From Mauremys mutica (lineage: Eukaryota > Chordata > Testudines > Geoemydidae), in the NCBI RefSeq assembly GCF_020497125.1, contig NC_059080.1, forward strand, positions 49,851,563 through 49,915,562: a stretch of DNA of 64,000 bases, written 5' to 3'. Each line of letters starts with the position of its first letter. Within the stretch, counting starts at the first letter, position 1. Under the pieces are notes generated by a model that ran no database searches, was not told the DNA's origin, and saw only the letters and a list, made by a program, of their open reading frames with translations. Below, one piece after another: positions 40,279 through 52,363 of this stretch. Made by a program: the position numbers and the translations under genes.

Positions 40279-40706
40279 CAAGGCCGTCCCTACCCATACG
40301 CAAAGTACGCAGCTGCGTAGGGCACCAGGAACTTTGGGGCACCAAATTTCCTGGTGCCTTGTGCAGTGCTGCTCCAGCCCCTGCTCTGCCTCTTCCCACC
40401 CCGCTCCGCCCCTCCCCAAAGCCCCTGCCCTCCTCCGCTCTGCCTCTGCTCCACTCTAGTCCCACCTCTTCCCACCCCTGCTCTGCCGCAGCCCCACCCC
40501 CACTCTCCTGAGGACTGCTGCAGGGCCAGGCCTGCACTCACCAGCAGCGAGAAATGCAGGGACCTGACCCCAGCCACACCGCTGGTGAATGCTGGGGGGC
40601 GGTTCCCCCTACCCCCCAAGCCAGTCCCCCCCCCCCACAGAGGCCTGCCCCCCCCCGCCCTGTGAGGGGGTTGTGTAGGCCCCCAGAATAGCTAAGGATG
40701 GTCCTG
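40279..40706. mobile_element. hAT-type MITE nested in the larger hAT element
   Basis: Starts CAAGGCCGTCCCTA and ends TAAGGATGGTCCTG (imperfect inverted ends), with an 8-bp duplication gccaacag / gccagcag at 40271-40278 and 40707-40714. GC-rich, C-rich interior. Confidence 0.8.
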
Positions 40707-40990
40707 GCCAGCAGCCACCACTCTCCAGCCACCCAGCGCTGAAGGGAATGCAGAAATAAAGGTGGCAATACCAAGTCGTGAACATGGGTTCATATTTCAA
40801 AAATCTGCCCAGATGGAGATTGGAGGACCAAAAAAGAGGTCATGTCCAGGAAAACCTGGATGTTTAGTAATCCTACTTTTAGATGACCAATAAAACATGG
40901 CAAAAGGGTGGGTCTTGTGACCCCCCCTACAATAGCCTTGTGACCTCCTTTTTGGTCGGGACCTCCAGTTTGAGAAATGCTGCTCTAGAG

Positions 40991-42480
40991 TGAATGGGGA
41001 TGATATTTGTTATTTATATTACAACAGCTGAATAAAAAAAATTGAGGCATTTTTACCACTTTTAACTTATCACTCAAAGTTAGGAAAATCTGTTGTCCTT
41101 TTATTTTGAGTAGTGTAAATTTGTGGCAAGAACTCGTCCCTTATTTTATGCAGGAGGAACAATCATCAAGGGGATGTTTGTTCATAGAGATTTATCACCC
41201 TGCTGACACTCATTTCCTTTCAGATCTTACCCTGGACAATTGACTTTATGGCAAGTGCACTCATTAGAAAAAGATTTTAGGAGTAATACATTCTCTCACC
41301 CATGACTGGTAAGCATTTTGCTATTCAGTACTATACAAACATACTTATTTGTGATGTCTGACGAAGTGGATATTCACCTATGAAAGCTTATGCTCCAATA
41401 CTTCTATTAGTCTATAAGGTGCCACAGGACTCTTTGCTGCTTTTTACATACTTATTTGTGGCTTTCTGATTTTTTTGCTCATCATTCTTAAAATGATACA
41501 CTTACTAGGTAGTATCACTAGGAATGGAAGATTTAAGGAGCTATGCCATTATCCCCAAACTAACTTTTCTCTATTATAGATGCTGCTTTTAAAATGGTTT
41601 AATTTGAGGAAACTTGTCCCAAATGAAAAGTTTTATGCTCTTTGGTTCATTACATTAGTGAAATATAGTCAGGCACACTAATGTTGAAAATAAATCTATA
41701 ATCAAAAGGGGTGATTTGGATTAACCGTTGGTAAGTAATTATGAGACCTCCTTCATCCTTCTATGTTTTTGGATTTCAGGGAATATAAAGATATAACAGA
41801 AGGTAAGACCTAGTGGTGGTGCTGGTTACTTGAGCTAACTTTTGTTATGAAGGTACATGTTCTGTGGGATTTGTGGCTGCTTTTGGATGCTCACTTTGCA
41901 GAAGTACCCAGATTAACTTTTCTTTGCCTTCGGCTAGAGTATTGGTGGCTTCTTTTAGATGTGGATCTTGCCACAGTCATCTGTAGCACCTCTAGCCTGG
42001 GTTACACTAATTGAGGCTACACTTGCTGACACTTTTGAGTATTCTTCTAATAGAGAATGCAGTTCCTTGTTTGTTACTGGTGTCTTACTTGTGGCGCATA
42101 TTACATGGTTTTCCATGGGGCACCCTTACTTCCAGTTTACAGAGGCAGTTCAAGGTGTATTTGACTCAAGGCTCTTCATTTTTCGGGTCCTGGTTAGGAT
42201 CAGAGAGATGGTGTCAAGGGAATCCAACTGAAATCCAACTTAGGTGAAATAACTTGGTGTGTATTTTTGTATAGGTAGTGGCCTCTCAGTTCTTGAGCTC
42301 CTCCTTGGTCTGAAAGGGCCAGTATTTGAAGGTCTTTAGGGCAAAGCCTGTCAGTTTACTCAGATTTTCCCCTGAAGGAGCAGTTTAGTGGGGAAGGAGT
42401 TCCATTCTATTTTGGAGGAGTAGGAACAGAATTCTTTCAGGATCATGAATATTTTATTAATAGATTTGTGACTTCTAGGT
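40991..42480. other. Intergenic stretch
   Basis: Mostly AT-rich. A fragment at about 41352-41450 (gacgaagtggatattcacct ... ggtgccacaggactctttgc) belongs to the same dispersed SINE-like family as 13501-13625. No gene was recognised. Confidence 0.45.
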
Positions 42481-42875
42481 ACCCATCTTGCTCTGTCTAT
42501 CGGGGGGCTGTGCACGTCTTATAGACCCAGTATCAGGTGGCGATGCAGGGGCAGCACCAGCGGGCTGGGCCCTGCTGCTCTGGTCCAGCTCCGGGCAGAA
42601 CCTGGAAGCACAGGCTGCACCCAGCGGATTGGCACCGGCACGGAGGCTCCCAGCTGAGAGGATCCCCTGTTTCTCTGTGACTGTCGGGGGGGGGGCAGCC
42701 CCAGCCCCAGCCCCAGCCCCAGCCCTGCTCTCCTGGCAAAGTCCCTGGCCAGGAAGAGTGCTCATGCTCAGGTACCTCACCGGCAGGCAAGCCGCCGCCT
42801 GGCCTGTGTCTGTGGCACAGAGCCCCAGAGCTGGGTGGACATGTGGGAGGGGATAGGCTGCCAGGGAGCTGGGGG
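42481..42875. other. GC-rich unassigned block
   Basis: GC-rich sequence unlike its flanks, with a short CAGCCC-type hexamer run at about 42695-42724. ORFs crossing it in several frames have no domains. It is probably a repeat, but no termini were found. Confidence 0.35.
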
Positions 42876-43119
42876 CAGGGGCGACTCTAGACATTTTGCC
42901 GCCCCAAGCATGGAGGGTCCGCTGGTCCCGCAGCTTCAGCAGACCTCCCGCAGGCACGCCTGCGGGAGGTCCACTGAAGCTACGGGACCAGTAGACCCTC
43001 CGCAGGCAAGCCGCCGAAGGCACCCTGCCTGCCGCCCTAGCAGCAACTGGCAGAGCGCTCCCCCACGGCTTGCCGCCCCAGGCACGCGCTTGGAGCGCTG
43101 GTGCCTGGAGCCACCCTTG
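42876..43119. mobile_element. hAT-type MITE
   Basis: The 244-bp element starts CAGGGGCGACTC and ends GGAGCCACCCTTG, with a perfect 8-bp duplication gctggggg at 42868-42875 and 43120-43127. It shares ttttgccgccccaagca-type sequence with the element at 32555. Confidence 0.92.
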
Positions 43120-43239
43120 GCTGGGGGTCTGGCAGGGAATCACTGTCTGCTGTATGGGTGACACTCCAATGCTGTCAGATGCTCTTCTGCTTTTCTCTCT
43201 ATCACCAGGACAGGTGCTCCTTGCACTCAACAGAGACCA

Positions 43240-43261
43240 CAAGATATATATATATATATAT
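43240..43261. repeat. (AT)n microsatellite
   Basis: About ten TA dinucleotides next to the tail of the adjoining SINE. Confidence 0.85.
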
Positions 43262-43446
43262 GGAGATATACCTATCTTATAGAACTGGAAGGGACCCTGA
43301 AAGGTCATCTAGTCCAGCCCCCTGCCTTCACTAGCAGGACCAAGTACTGATTTTGCCCCAGATTCCTAAGCGGCCCCCTCAAGGATTGAACTCACAACTC
43401 TGGGTTTAGCAGGCCAGTGTTCAAACCACTGAGCTATCCCTCCCGC
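43261..43446 (-). mobile_element. tRNA-derived SINE (cryptodiran type)
   Basis: On the minus strand: gggatagctcagtggtttg head, B-box-like GAGTTCAATCC, body and a tail with ggtatatctcca, the same subfamily as 39916. Confidence 0.88.
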
Positions 43447-44169
43447 TTTCTGGAGGTGCGGGAAGGGGTGGGATGCATTAGTCTTCCTTCTCCTGCTTCC
43501 CACAGTGTAACTGAAGTTCTGTTTGCTTGAGTAATTAGTGGGCAGATTCTGGTGTAATATGATCTGTGGAAGTAATCTATTAGTGCATTGAAATGATGAT
43601 CCGGTTTGTCGGCATATATTTCCCCACCATTCTTACAAATGGCACGGGATTGCTCCCAATGAAAATTATTTGTTTGGTTTATCTTGAGCACTTGATACAA
43701 CTTGTGCATAATCTGTTTCATTATAGCTTCCTCTATTTGTGTGTCTTCACACCACAACAGAGGAGGGAAGGGTTTTAAAAAATAGGAAAATATGGCTGTC
43801 AAACTACAAAAATCGTCAGAGTGACTTGGTGAGTGGAATAAGTGGAACTACTAAGTTTCTTGTTATAACTAATTAAATTCCAGCTTGTATCCCTTTTAAT
43901 AGTCAGGTATGATTGGCTCAAAATCTGGGTTTACAATATTGGAGATGTTAAGTAACTAGTAAACTGACAGGGATACACGTTAGCCCGTACCCTGGGGAAT
44001 TCTTAGTAAGTCAGTTCTTTGTAAATCACAAATAGTCATTTTTAATCCTCTCAGGGAGAGTACAATATCTTATGGCTCTGCTGGGCCCCACTAATGAAGA
44101 ATGAGGAGAAAGTCATCTAGTATATTTCTGCTGTAGGAAACAAAGAACTGACTTTTTGTTTTTCCTCAC
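43447..44169. other. Intergenic stretch
   Basis: AT-rich; a 122-codon minus-strand ORF at 43434-43802 has no recognised domain. No repeat recognised. Confidence 0.3.
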
Positions 44170-44544
44170 TGTAACAGGGTGCTGGCTCGGAGAAACAAGC
44201 CAGGCCCCTGTTAGCCCTGCTCCAGAGGAAGAAGGGTATTAGTTGGGCTGGCTGAGGGGCTATGCCCGAATTACCAGAGTGGATCCACCTGCAGGCCTGG
44301 GTAGCCAGCCTGCCCTATAAAACTGGCTAAGAGACAGGAAGCAGGGGGAGACAGGAAAGGGAGGAGTGTGGGCTCTAGATCCCGGCTGGTGGGAAGTTAG
44401 TAGTCTCCCAGAGTGTTGGTCTCTGTAAATATCTGTAAATAATAGGTGGTAGGAAAGGACACAAACAGTAAAAGGACGCGGGTGCTGCACTTCAGTTGGT
44501 CTCTGACTGTGTTTGTGGAGGGGCCGGGAGCAGGAACCGCTACA
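44170..44544 (+). mobile_element. Solo-LTR-like element
   Basis: The 375-bp element starts TGTAACAGGG and ends CGCTACA, flanked by ctcac and ttcac (5 bp, one difference). A TATA-like cctataaaac lies at about 44313. Terminal sequence and promoter position resemble the element at 45916, suggesting related LTR families. No internal region. Confidence 0.65.
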
Positions 44545-44743
44545 TTCACCAAGAAAAGTGGCTGTAAGAAATTGGGGAAAAATATACACAATGAAACTAG
44601 ATGAGTTTTTTGGGTCACATTTCAATGTTTGCAGTGCTCATTTCAAGGCAGATGCAACATTAAATATTTTGTAAAGAAAGTAAAGCTGGTTTTAGAGCCT
44701 TTATTAATTGTAGAACATTAGTGCAGGCACACTGGTTCTAGAC

Positions 44744-45440
44744 CAGAGGTTCTCAGGACAAATTTTTTGGTGGCATCAGAGTGCGGCCACCAACTCTTGC
44801 TGTTGGCCACTCTCACACTTTTTCTTAAAATATTTAACTATCTTTAGGAAAAAACAAAAAAATATGCACATATACATGTCCAAATCATTGTAATTTATGT
44901 ATTGCTAGCTAGTAAGTCTGCTGTGAAAAGTGATATTAACAAACATACAAGTATCACTTTTCACAGCAGCCTTACTTAGCCCTCCCAAGCCTAGGGACAA
45001 ATTAATCCCTGGATGGGGAATCGGGGGAGGTAGTGGGGGGCTGGAGCCTGAAGCCCCTCATCGAGTCTGGGGCCTGCCACCGCACAGCTGGAGCCTGCGG
45101 ATGGAGCCTGAAGCCCCTTGGCTGGAGCCTGCTGCCCTGCCACCCCAGGGCTGAAGCCCAAAGCCTGAGCCCCATCGCCCCTGGGAAGGTGGGGAACTCA
45201 CTGGCTGCCTGGTCCTCCCACGTTGTGACCCAGGTGTCTCCAGAAGGGTCAGGACCCAACCCTGCTGGAAACCAACACCAAGGCGGTGCATCCAGGAGCA
45301 ACAGGAAGATGGAAGAGGCTGCTACTTTGCCTCCTCCCCCCCGACCCCCCCACCCCCGATCACAGCCCAGGAGGCTGTGACCGCAAGAAAAGCCCCTGGT
45401 GGCCTCGTGCAGCTACGGTGGCTGCATTTGAGAAATGCTG
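44744..45440. mobile_element. hAT-type non-autonomous element
   Basis: Starts CAGAGGTTCTCAGGAC and ends CATTTGAGAAATGCTG, flanked by ttctagac (44736-44743) and ctctagac (45441-45448), an 8-bp duplication with one difference. Related to the elements at 39797 and 45886. Confidence 0.85.
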
Positions 45441-45448
45441 CTCTAGAC

Positions 45449-45877
45449 AACTTTTGTCTTCTACAGACAGTGATAGGTTTTGAATAGCAGAGACCTGAAA
45501 ATGGCAACGTCCTTGCAGCTGTGAGTGGCTGCACATAACTCTATGTGGGAGTTGTAGGGTGATGTGGTCATTTCAAAGTGTAAAAATGTTTGAGCATTGC
45601 TGATATAACGGCAATAAAATGTAATGGGCATTTTTATAACAAATGGTGATTACAATTTAAAGAAATTACATGTCGTTTCCATACTTTTACCTAGTTATCT
45701 CTGATAACTAGTTTGTTTTTGTATTTATTCACCATTTTAATTAAGGCCTCAAAATAGAGTTGACTTCTATTAAGATTGTTGCTACTTGTCTTGGCAAATT
45801 GTCTTTGGAAAGTTGCTCTGTCAGACAAGCTGACGTTGTCTGTGACTTAATGTAATAGCATAGGTCATTCAAAGTCA
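45449..45877. other. Intergenic stretch
   Basis: AT-rich, nothing recognised. Confidence 0.3.
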
Positions 45878-45885
45878 CTTTATCC

Positions 45886-46783
45886 CAGTGGTTCTCAAAC
45901 TTTTGTATTGGTGACTGTAGCAGGGTGGACCCTGCTCTGGGGTTTTAAGGGGTTAAAAGTGGCCTGACAGAGCTGAGCTGATTGGGGAAGTGGCTACAGC
46001 TGGGGGCCACGCCCCAAACTGAGGAGCAGGGCCTTATAAAAGGCAGGGAAGCTAGGAGCCCAGACAGTCTCTCTTCTGCCTTCAGAGAGAGATGGGCCTA
46101 GCTGCTGGGAAAGAGAGACCAGGTACCTGAGTGCAGCAGGGCTGGGGAAGGCTGAGGAGCCGGGGAGCTCCAGCCTAGAAAGCCCCAGGCTGCGGCCTAG
46201 GAGTGGGCCGATAGGTACTGTGGGTTGCAGAGGGCGGCCCAGGGGTAGGACAAAGCAGCAGGTCCAAACCCTCCTTGCCAGGGATGAGTTGGCTGAGACT
46301 GCAGTCTGTCCCAGAGTGTGGGGCTAGACAATGACTGGCAGTAGCCATACACTGAGGCAAGGTAGGGATAGAGGGTGAGGGTTACCTAAGGAGGGGAGAC
46401 CCAGAGAGACGGGGGTTATTGCCAGGGGGCAGCACCCCAGAGAAAGGGGCACCGGGTCTAGGAAGGGACACGGGGGCCAGACGAACAGGTGGATCACCGG
46501 CCTGCAGAGGGCGCTCCGGCGCTGGACGGAGCTAATTCCATGAGTCACCAGCAGGAGGCGCCGCAGGGGTGAGTACCGCCCCGTTTACAGTGACCCTTTC
46601 ACATAGCAAACCTCTGAGTGCACCCCCTTTATAAATTTAAAACACCTTTTAAAATACATTTAACACCATTATAAATTCTGGAAGCAAAGCAGGGTTTGGG
46701 CTGGAGGCTGACAGCTCGTGACCTCCCATGTAATAACCCCGTGATCCCCTGAGGGGTCCCAAGCTCCAGTCTGAGAACCCCTG
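45886..46783. mobile_element. hAT-type element split by an LTR insertion
   Basis: Starts CAGTGGTTCTCAAAC and ends GTCTGAGAACCCCTG, with a perfect 8-bp duplication ctttatcc at 45878-45885 and 46784-46791. Most of its length is a later LTR-like insertion; the original element is only about 220 bp. Confidence 0.93.
45916..46589 (+). mobile_element. Solo-LTR-like element inside a hAT element
   Basis: The 674-bp element starts TGTAGCAGGG and ends CGTTTACA, flanked by a perfect 5-bp duplication gtgac at 45911-45915 and 46590-46594. A TATA box, cttataaaagg, at about 46032 sets the plus orientation. No internal coding region; probably a solo LTR, family not assigned. Confidence 0.8.
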
Positions 46784-46791
46784 CTTTATCC

Positions 46792-47650
46792 AGACATTTT
46801 CTGGCCCTTGAAGTGTTTCATTTTCTGGCTGGGCTGTTCTGACTAGAGCTTCCCGGGAAATCTAGTGTTGCAAAATATAGGTTGAGTGACTAAGATAAAA
46901 TGGGTTTAGGCCAAGGTGGCTTAATTTACTACAACTCTAACTTTATACAATATAATCTTCTTTTCCTCATTGCTATGGTATTTGGACACTTAAACTAATG
47001 AAAATTAAACTTATCATGAGTACAAAAGCTACCCCCAAGGCTAACTCCATTGAATTCTGCCTCTGTAACTCACTGCCTTCACCTACTGTGACCTGAAGAA
47101 GAGCTCTGTGTAATCTTGAAAGCTTCTCTCTTTCACCAACAGAAGTTGGTCCAATAAAAGCTATTACCTCACTCAGTTTGTCTCTGTAGTATCCTGGGAC
47201 TAACATGAGTATGACAACACGGTCCCTCTGTGGGATGGAGAACTCACACTTGTGCTCTGATAGGTAGACTGTTAGGGAAAATAAATTCCCCAGTTGAGAG
47301 TGCTTCTATGGCCTGACCAACTTTGGGATACTTGTCCTGGAGGGGGAAGGTCTTTTGATTGTAGAGAAGGAGGTGGTACTGCGAGTTAATGTTGTTACTC
47401 GTATCCATGAACAGTAATGGATATGGTAAGACACTGAGACTGGGAACTGTTTTAATAAATGGACATGTATCAACATGTAAACAAACCTTCCTCCATTCCT
47501 TCTTTCTGCCAGTTGTTATGCTCGTCTTCTCTGGACTGAGCATCTGCTAGTTCTCTTTTGCTCACTCTGTATCTTGGTCAGATGATAAATAAAGTAGGGA
47601 ACATGGTCTTTCTGCTATAAATATCCGTCATACACTGGCTGAAACCGTTA
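46792..47650. other. Intergenic stretch with a SINE-like fragment
   Basis: A fragment at about 47085-47205 (acctgaagaagagctctgtg ... aagttggtccaataaaagct) belongs to the dispersed family that also built the hairpin at 7711. The rest shows no feature. Confidence 0.5.
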
Positions 47651-47651
47651 T

Positions 47652-50600
47652 ACCTGGATGGATAAAAATCAATGATTTTTTTTCTTTTTAAATCCAAAAA
47701 AATCAGATTTTTTTGATAAAATGCTTTTTGAGGAAAAATCCAATCTAAAGATAGATACATTATAGCTCAAAGATATCTCATCATGGAATAGGGATTATAA
47801 ATTCTAATTCTAAAGTATGAGACAATAGATTCATGTAATGTTTAAGAAGTTTTGTAATTGAGTTCCAATAGTTCATGGATTAGGGACCCAATCTTATGGG
47901 GTTCCAGGGACTTCTGTATAGATTATTTAGGTTAATCTTTCTATCTACCCAATTGGACTCAGTGCTCAGTCTAGAAGATACTATCATTGATGCTTAGTTT
48001 TGCGGTTCTCAAACTGTGTCTCCAGAGATAACATGCCTGTTAACAGCAAAAATGTTTTAAAATAAATAAATATAGAGGTGAGAAATAACAGACCTCAACC
48101 CTATTGTCCCTCTGCAAATTTGTGTACGCAGAGTCAATCCCTTACCTCTCTCAAAGTGCAAAATTTCTACAAGTTCAATGAATAGAAAATTATTGAGGGC
48201 AGAATAGATCTGGACAAGGAGAAGAAGTCTGGAGATAAATGTGAGGAAGGAGGAACAGTCAGTAGAAACAAAAGTGAAACTGTTTGAGCAGCATATTCCG
48301 GAAGTCTTGAGGTCTTTCTGAGCGTAGCCTTCATTGATTTGAGATCTACCATACCATTCTCTCACTAGAAGGGAAAACCTATCATGGCAGCAGGCCGTAA
48401 AAGAGACCCAGTTTGGGAATATTTTAATGAGGTTCCTCTACCTTTGGGTAAGACAGGCATGTGTGCAAAATGCAAACAATGCAGCAAAGAAATGCAAGGC
48501 CTGGTTGCCTGAATGAAACATCAAAAGAAGTATTCCTTCTCAGGAGGAAGCTGTGTTGAAGATGATGAAAGGAACATGTCTGAAGATGCAGGATCTTCAG
48601 GTTGGTCATCTTTTTTTTTTTTTCCCCATACTTCTTTCTTAAGGACTGCCTGTCTTCCTTCTGGACTATTCTTGAATTCTCATGTTTGAGCAAAAAATAT
48701 AGTTGTTACTCTATGGTACTATCATTTTAGATGCAGTTGTGATGAAAAAATAAATACCTGAAATAAACAGATCTTCCTTTTATAATTTCACCTTTAAAGT
48801 AGTACTGAGTGTCAGTGAATGCAATGAGTAATACTAAATGAGCAGTATGGTAATAATTAAATAACTTCATTGACTTATTTTGTTTAGGAGAATCCATCCT
48901 CAACATACAGGATTCTGAAGACTATCCACCTTCAAGATCACTATCATTTTCTATAGTTTCAGAGTTATCTGCCAATGACAGTATTTCAGTCACACCATGG
49001 ATGTCACATAGCCACAGTATATCACCTGTTGCAAAAAGAAAATACAATCTCCATCATCCAGAAACAACCATAGATAAGTTTGTGATAAGAACCAGCAGAT
49101 TACAAAAAGAGGTAATTGATGAAAAAATTGCCTGGTTTGTTTATGCAACAAACTCTCCTTTCCGTATGATTGAGAACCCACACTTCATTAACATGGTTCA
49201 GTCATTAAGACCAGGGTAGAGTCCACCCAACAGAGCAGATGTTGCAGGCAAATTGCTGGATAACATGTACGAAAGAGAGAAATTGAGCAGTGTGCAAAAG
49301 GTCTAGAGGGTAAAATTGTTAACCTGAGTCGTGATGGGTGGAGCAGTGTCCACAATGATTCTGTTCTATGTGCTTGTGTGACAACAGAAGAAGGGAACGT
49401 CTTCCTTACAGAACCAACTGATGCACACACAGAAGAATACTTACAAAAAGTAGCAGTAAAAGCTATAACAAACTGTAGGAAAAAAATACAAATGTCTAGT
49501 ATGCAGCTTGGTCACAAACAATGCTGCAAATGTATCCAAGATGAGAAGAAATTTTTTAGAAGAGAGTGAAGAGAGTCCCAAGCTAATAACATACGGTTGC
49601 AGTGCTCATTTGATGCACCTCCTAGCCAAAGACTTCAGTGTTCCAGAAATAAAGGCTAATGTCGTTGAAATTGCAAAATACTTCCGTAACAACCACTTTG
49701 CAGCAGCTGCTCTGAAAAAAGTGGGAGGAACCATGTTAACTCTCCCACAAGATGTGGGATGGAACTCAGTAGTGGATTGTTTTGAGCACTATATCAAGAA
49801 CTGACCTAATCTGATGACAGTTTGTGAGCAAAATCGTGAAAAACCAGCTGGCACTGTCGCAGACAAAGTTCTCAACATTGGGCTTAAGAGAAATGTTGAA
49901 CACATGCTGAGTATCCTGAAGCCTATTTCTGTAGCCTTGAACAAAATGCAGGGAAATAGCTATTCTATTACTGATGCTGTTGAAATTGGGAAGGAACTGG
50001 GTGAGATCTTAAAAAAGAGAAATATGCAATGACAGAGTTAAATCACAAGCATTAAAAAATGAATGGGACAAGCACTATCTCCAGCTCATTTTCTTGCAGA
50101 TATTCTCGGTACTCGGTACCAGGGTCAAACCTTAACTGTTGAAGAAGAGGAGTTGGCTATGACATGATCATCCAGCAATTATCCCTCCATAATGCCAACT
50201 ATACGGTAATAAACTTCAGAGCTAAGGGTGAACCATTCAAGAAATATGTTTGCTGATGATGTGAACTGGTGGAAGTCACTTAAGCACTTGGATTTCAGAG
50301 ACTGTTGAAGTGATAATCTCACTTTTAACAACATTAGCTGCTTCTGCCAGTGTAGAAAGAATATTTTCTTCCTTTGGACTAATTAATTCCAAATTGAGAA
50401 ATCGTTTGGGACCTGAAAAAGCAGGAAAGCTTGTTTTTCTTCTCCAAATTATGAACAAACAGGAAAATGAAGATGAAGATGAAGATGACTGAAGATGAAG
50501 CTGCAGAAGCCAATATTTTAAGTTTTTCATGTTGAGCTGGCTGACAGTCGATTTATTTAAAAAACATTTCATTTAACTATTTTAGTTAAAAACAATTTTA

Positions 50601-51157
50601 ACAAAAGCAAACCTGATTTTAAGAAACTTCAATGTTTAACTACATTCAAAAATGCATATGCTTGTTTTGTTAAAAATACTATATATTTGCTGTTGAAGAA
50701 AAAATCCAGAATACATAACGTTGTTGTTTTAGTTAAATAAAACAATGTAAATGTCTGTCTGGTGATGTTCTCCTCCTAATACAGCATGGCAAGATAATGC
50801 TCCAAATATTAATGATTAACCTGTTGAATTGGAGATATTTAAGAAGTCATTGGGAGGTGAACTATCTGCTTCAATTACCTTGGTAAATGAAATAACCAAT
50901 CAATCATTTATTTTCTGATATAGCTGTAAAACTAATCTGAAAAATTTTCAAAATAAAACACTTAAAAATGTATAGTGTGTACCTTCTAAAAATGAAACCT
51001 ACATCTATCTCTGAGTTGTGAAGAATATGTATTAAGATTATAACAACCAACAAGAATGCACTTTTATGTAGAAATCATGATTAAATCGAGTCTTCCTGAC
51101 TAGTGTTTTAAATCACGATTAAAATCAATTTGATTTAAATCAAATCCGCCCTTCTTG
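47652..51157 (+). mobile_element. hAT transposon remnant with terminal AT-rich inverted repeats
   Basis: The left end (ggatggataaaaatcaatga...) and the right end (...tgatttaaatcaaatccgcc) are imperfect inverted repeats around a decayed BED-finger transposase gene. Exact ends and target duplication were not resolved. Confidence 0.75.
48384..50492 (+). pseudogene. hAT transposase (BED-finger type), decayed
   Basis: A first exon (48384-48600) encodes a BED zinc finger, WEYFNEVPLPLGKTGMCAKC, with a TGA at 48510-48512 before its second zinc-ligand pair. A GT donor at 48601 and a TTTAG acceptor at 48887 suggest an intron retained from the original gene. The body carries hAT catalytic-domain pieces (SLRPG, an AANVSKMRRNF segment, SAHLMHLLAKDFSVPE) in different frames. 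It ends with the hAT dimerisation motif ASASVERIFSSFGLINSKLR at about 50338-50400. Stops and frame changes, for example after 49219, make it non-functional. Confidence 0.85.
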
Positions 51158-51207
51158 TAACTTGTAGTTTAATAATCTTGGGACATTGTGATGTCTCCAT
51201 GCTCATA

Positions 51208-51345
51208 GGGTCAGAAGGGTCATCTAGTTTACCCCATGCCAAGATGCAGGAATTGTTGTGTCTAAAGCATCCAAGACAGCTGACTATCCAGCCTCCTTTT
51301 GAAAACCACCAGTGAAGGAGCTTTCACGACCTAGGCAATCTTGAT
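51208..51345 (-). mobile_element. CR1 3' fragment, antisense
   Basis: Phrases such as gtctaaagcatccaagacag and ccagcctccttttgaaaacc match the 3' region of another CR1 subfamily in reverse orientation. Confidence 0.65.
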
Positions 51346-52186
51346 GCTGTATGGTTATATCCTCTTTGGAACTGCATTTGGTTCTTCTGCAATGTAACTT
51401 TGTTCTGTGAATCCATTAGCAAAATTACTATTCTCTTGTTGAAATCTGCTTTGATGCTTTTTAAATCTCAAGGTCAAGCTTTTTAAAAGTGAGAGCCTAA
51501 AGTTAGGCTCCTACATCTATATTTAGGCTCCTAAACATACAGCCTGATTTTTCAGAAGTGTGCTGTGCACCCAGCAGCTCCCATTAAAATCAGTTGGTAT
51601 AATTAAAAAGGGATTGGGGGGGATTAATGCAACACCAATATTTTGAGTTGCATGAGAGAGTCATTTTTTTCCTGTAGCAATGTTGAATTTGCCACTTTGT
51701 CTGCTCATATTGTATGTAGCATTGTATGATCATGCAGTAGGATAATTTCTTGTTAACACCTGTCCCCAAGGGTGCAAAGTTAATGTTGCTATGGGAACCT
51801 TTGCTCTGAATTTCCTGAATTTTGTGCAGCTAATCATTCTTAACCTGGCATTCTCTTTATGCAGTATTTTTATAGTTAATTTCCTCCTTTTTTAAAAAAT
51901 GCATTTATCTGAGTTGATTAAAAATAGGAAAATAGTTTTTACACATTTATTTGAATGAATGTTCCTGAAGCTTGGTTGAGTAGGATTTATTTCACTTAAA
52001 CAAGCCCCTCTTTGCTGAAATGTATGAATTGAAAATGTTCAAAAACCAAAATTCTCCATGACTGTAAAGGGGAGAGTTTGGTCAAATGAAATACAACTTC
52101 TGTCTTACTGTCACAGTTGCAGGGATAGCTGCACCTCTATTTGCTTTCTGGCTTCTTTCTTGGACCTCTTGCCCCTAGTTGTCTCA
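51346..52186. other. Intergenic stretch with a fold-back repeat
   Basis: Around 51485-51600 is a member of the dispersed family seen at 18335. Otherwise AT-rich with nothing recognised. Confidence 0.4.
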
Positions 52187-52360
52187 GGGTACGTCTACAC
52201 TACCTGCCAGATCGGCGGGTAGCGATCAATCTATCGGGGATCACTCTCCCATCGACTGCTGAACTCCAGCTTGGCGAGAGGCAGAAGCAAAGTCAATGGG
52301 GAAGCAGCAGCCGTCGATCCCGCGCTGCAAGGATGCAAAGTAAGTGATTCTAAGTCCATC
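52187..52360 (+). mobile_element. Truncated Harbinger-type MITE (left end)
   Basis: Starts gggtacgtctacactacctg and contains a short palindromic segment (gatcggcgggtagcgatc). Its right half is missing; the next Harbinger-type element begins at a TAA inside it. Confidence 0.65.
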
Positions 52361-52363
52361 TAA

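Larger units (their letters stand above)
39797..40982. mobile_element. hAT-type element containing two later insertions
   Basis: Starts CAGGGGTTCTCAAAC and ends GTTTGAGAAATGCTG, flanked by ctccagag (39789-39796) and ctctagag (40983-40990), an 8-bp duplication with one difference. A SINE and a second hAT-type MITE lie inside it. Non-coding. Confidence 0.88.

Noticed and set aside
42475..43308. Minus-strand 277-codon ORF
   Set aside because: It crosses a MITE and the edge of a SINE and has no domain, so it is a chance frame in GC-rich repeats.
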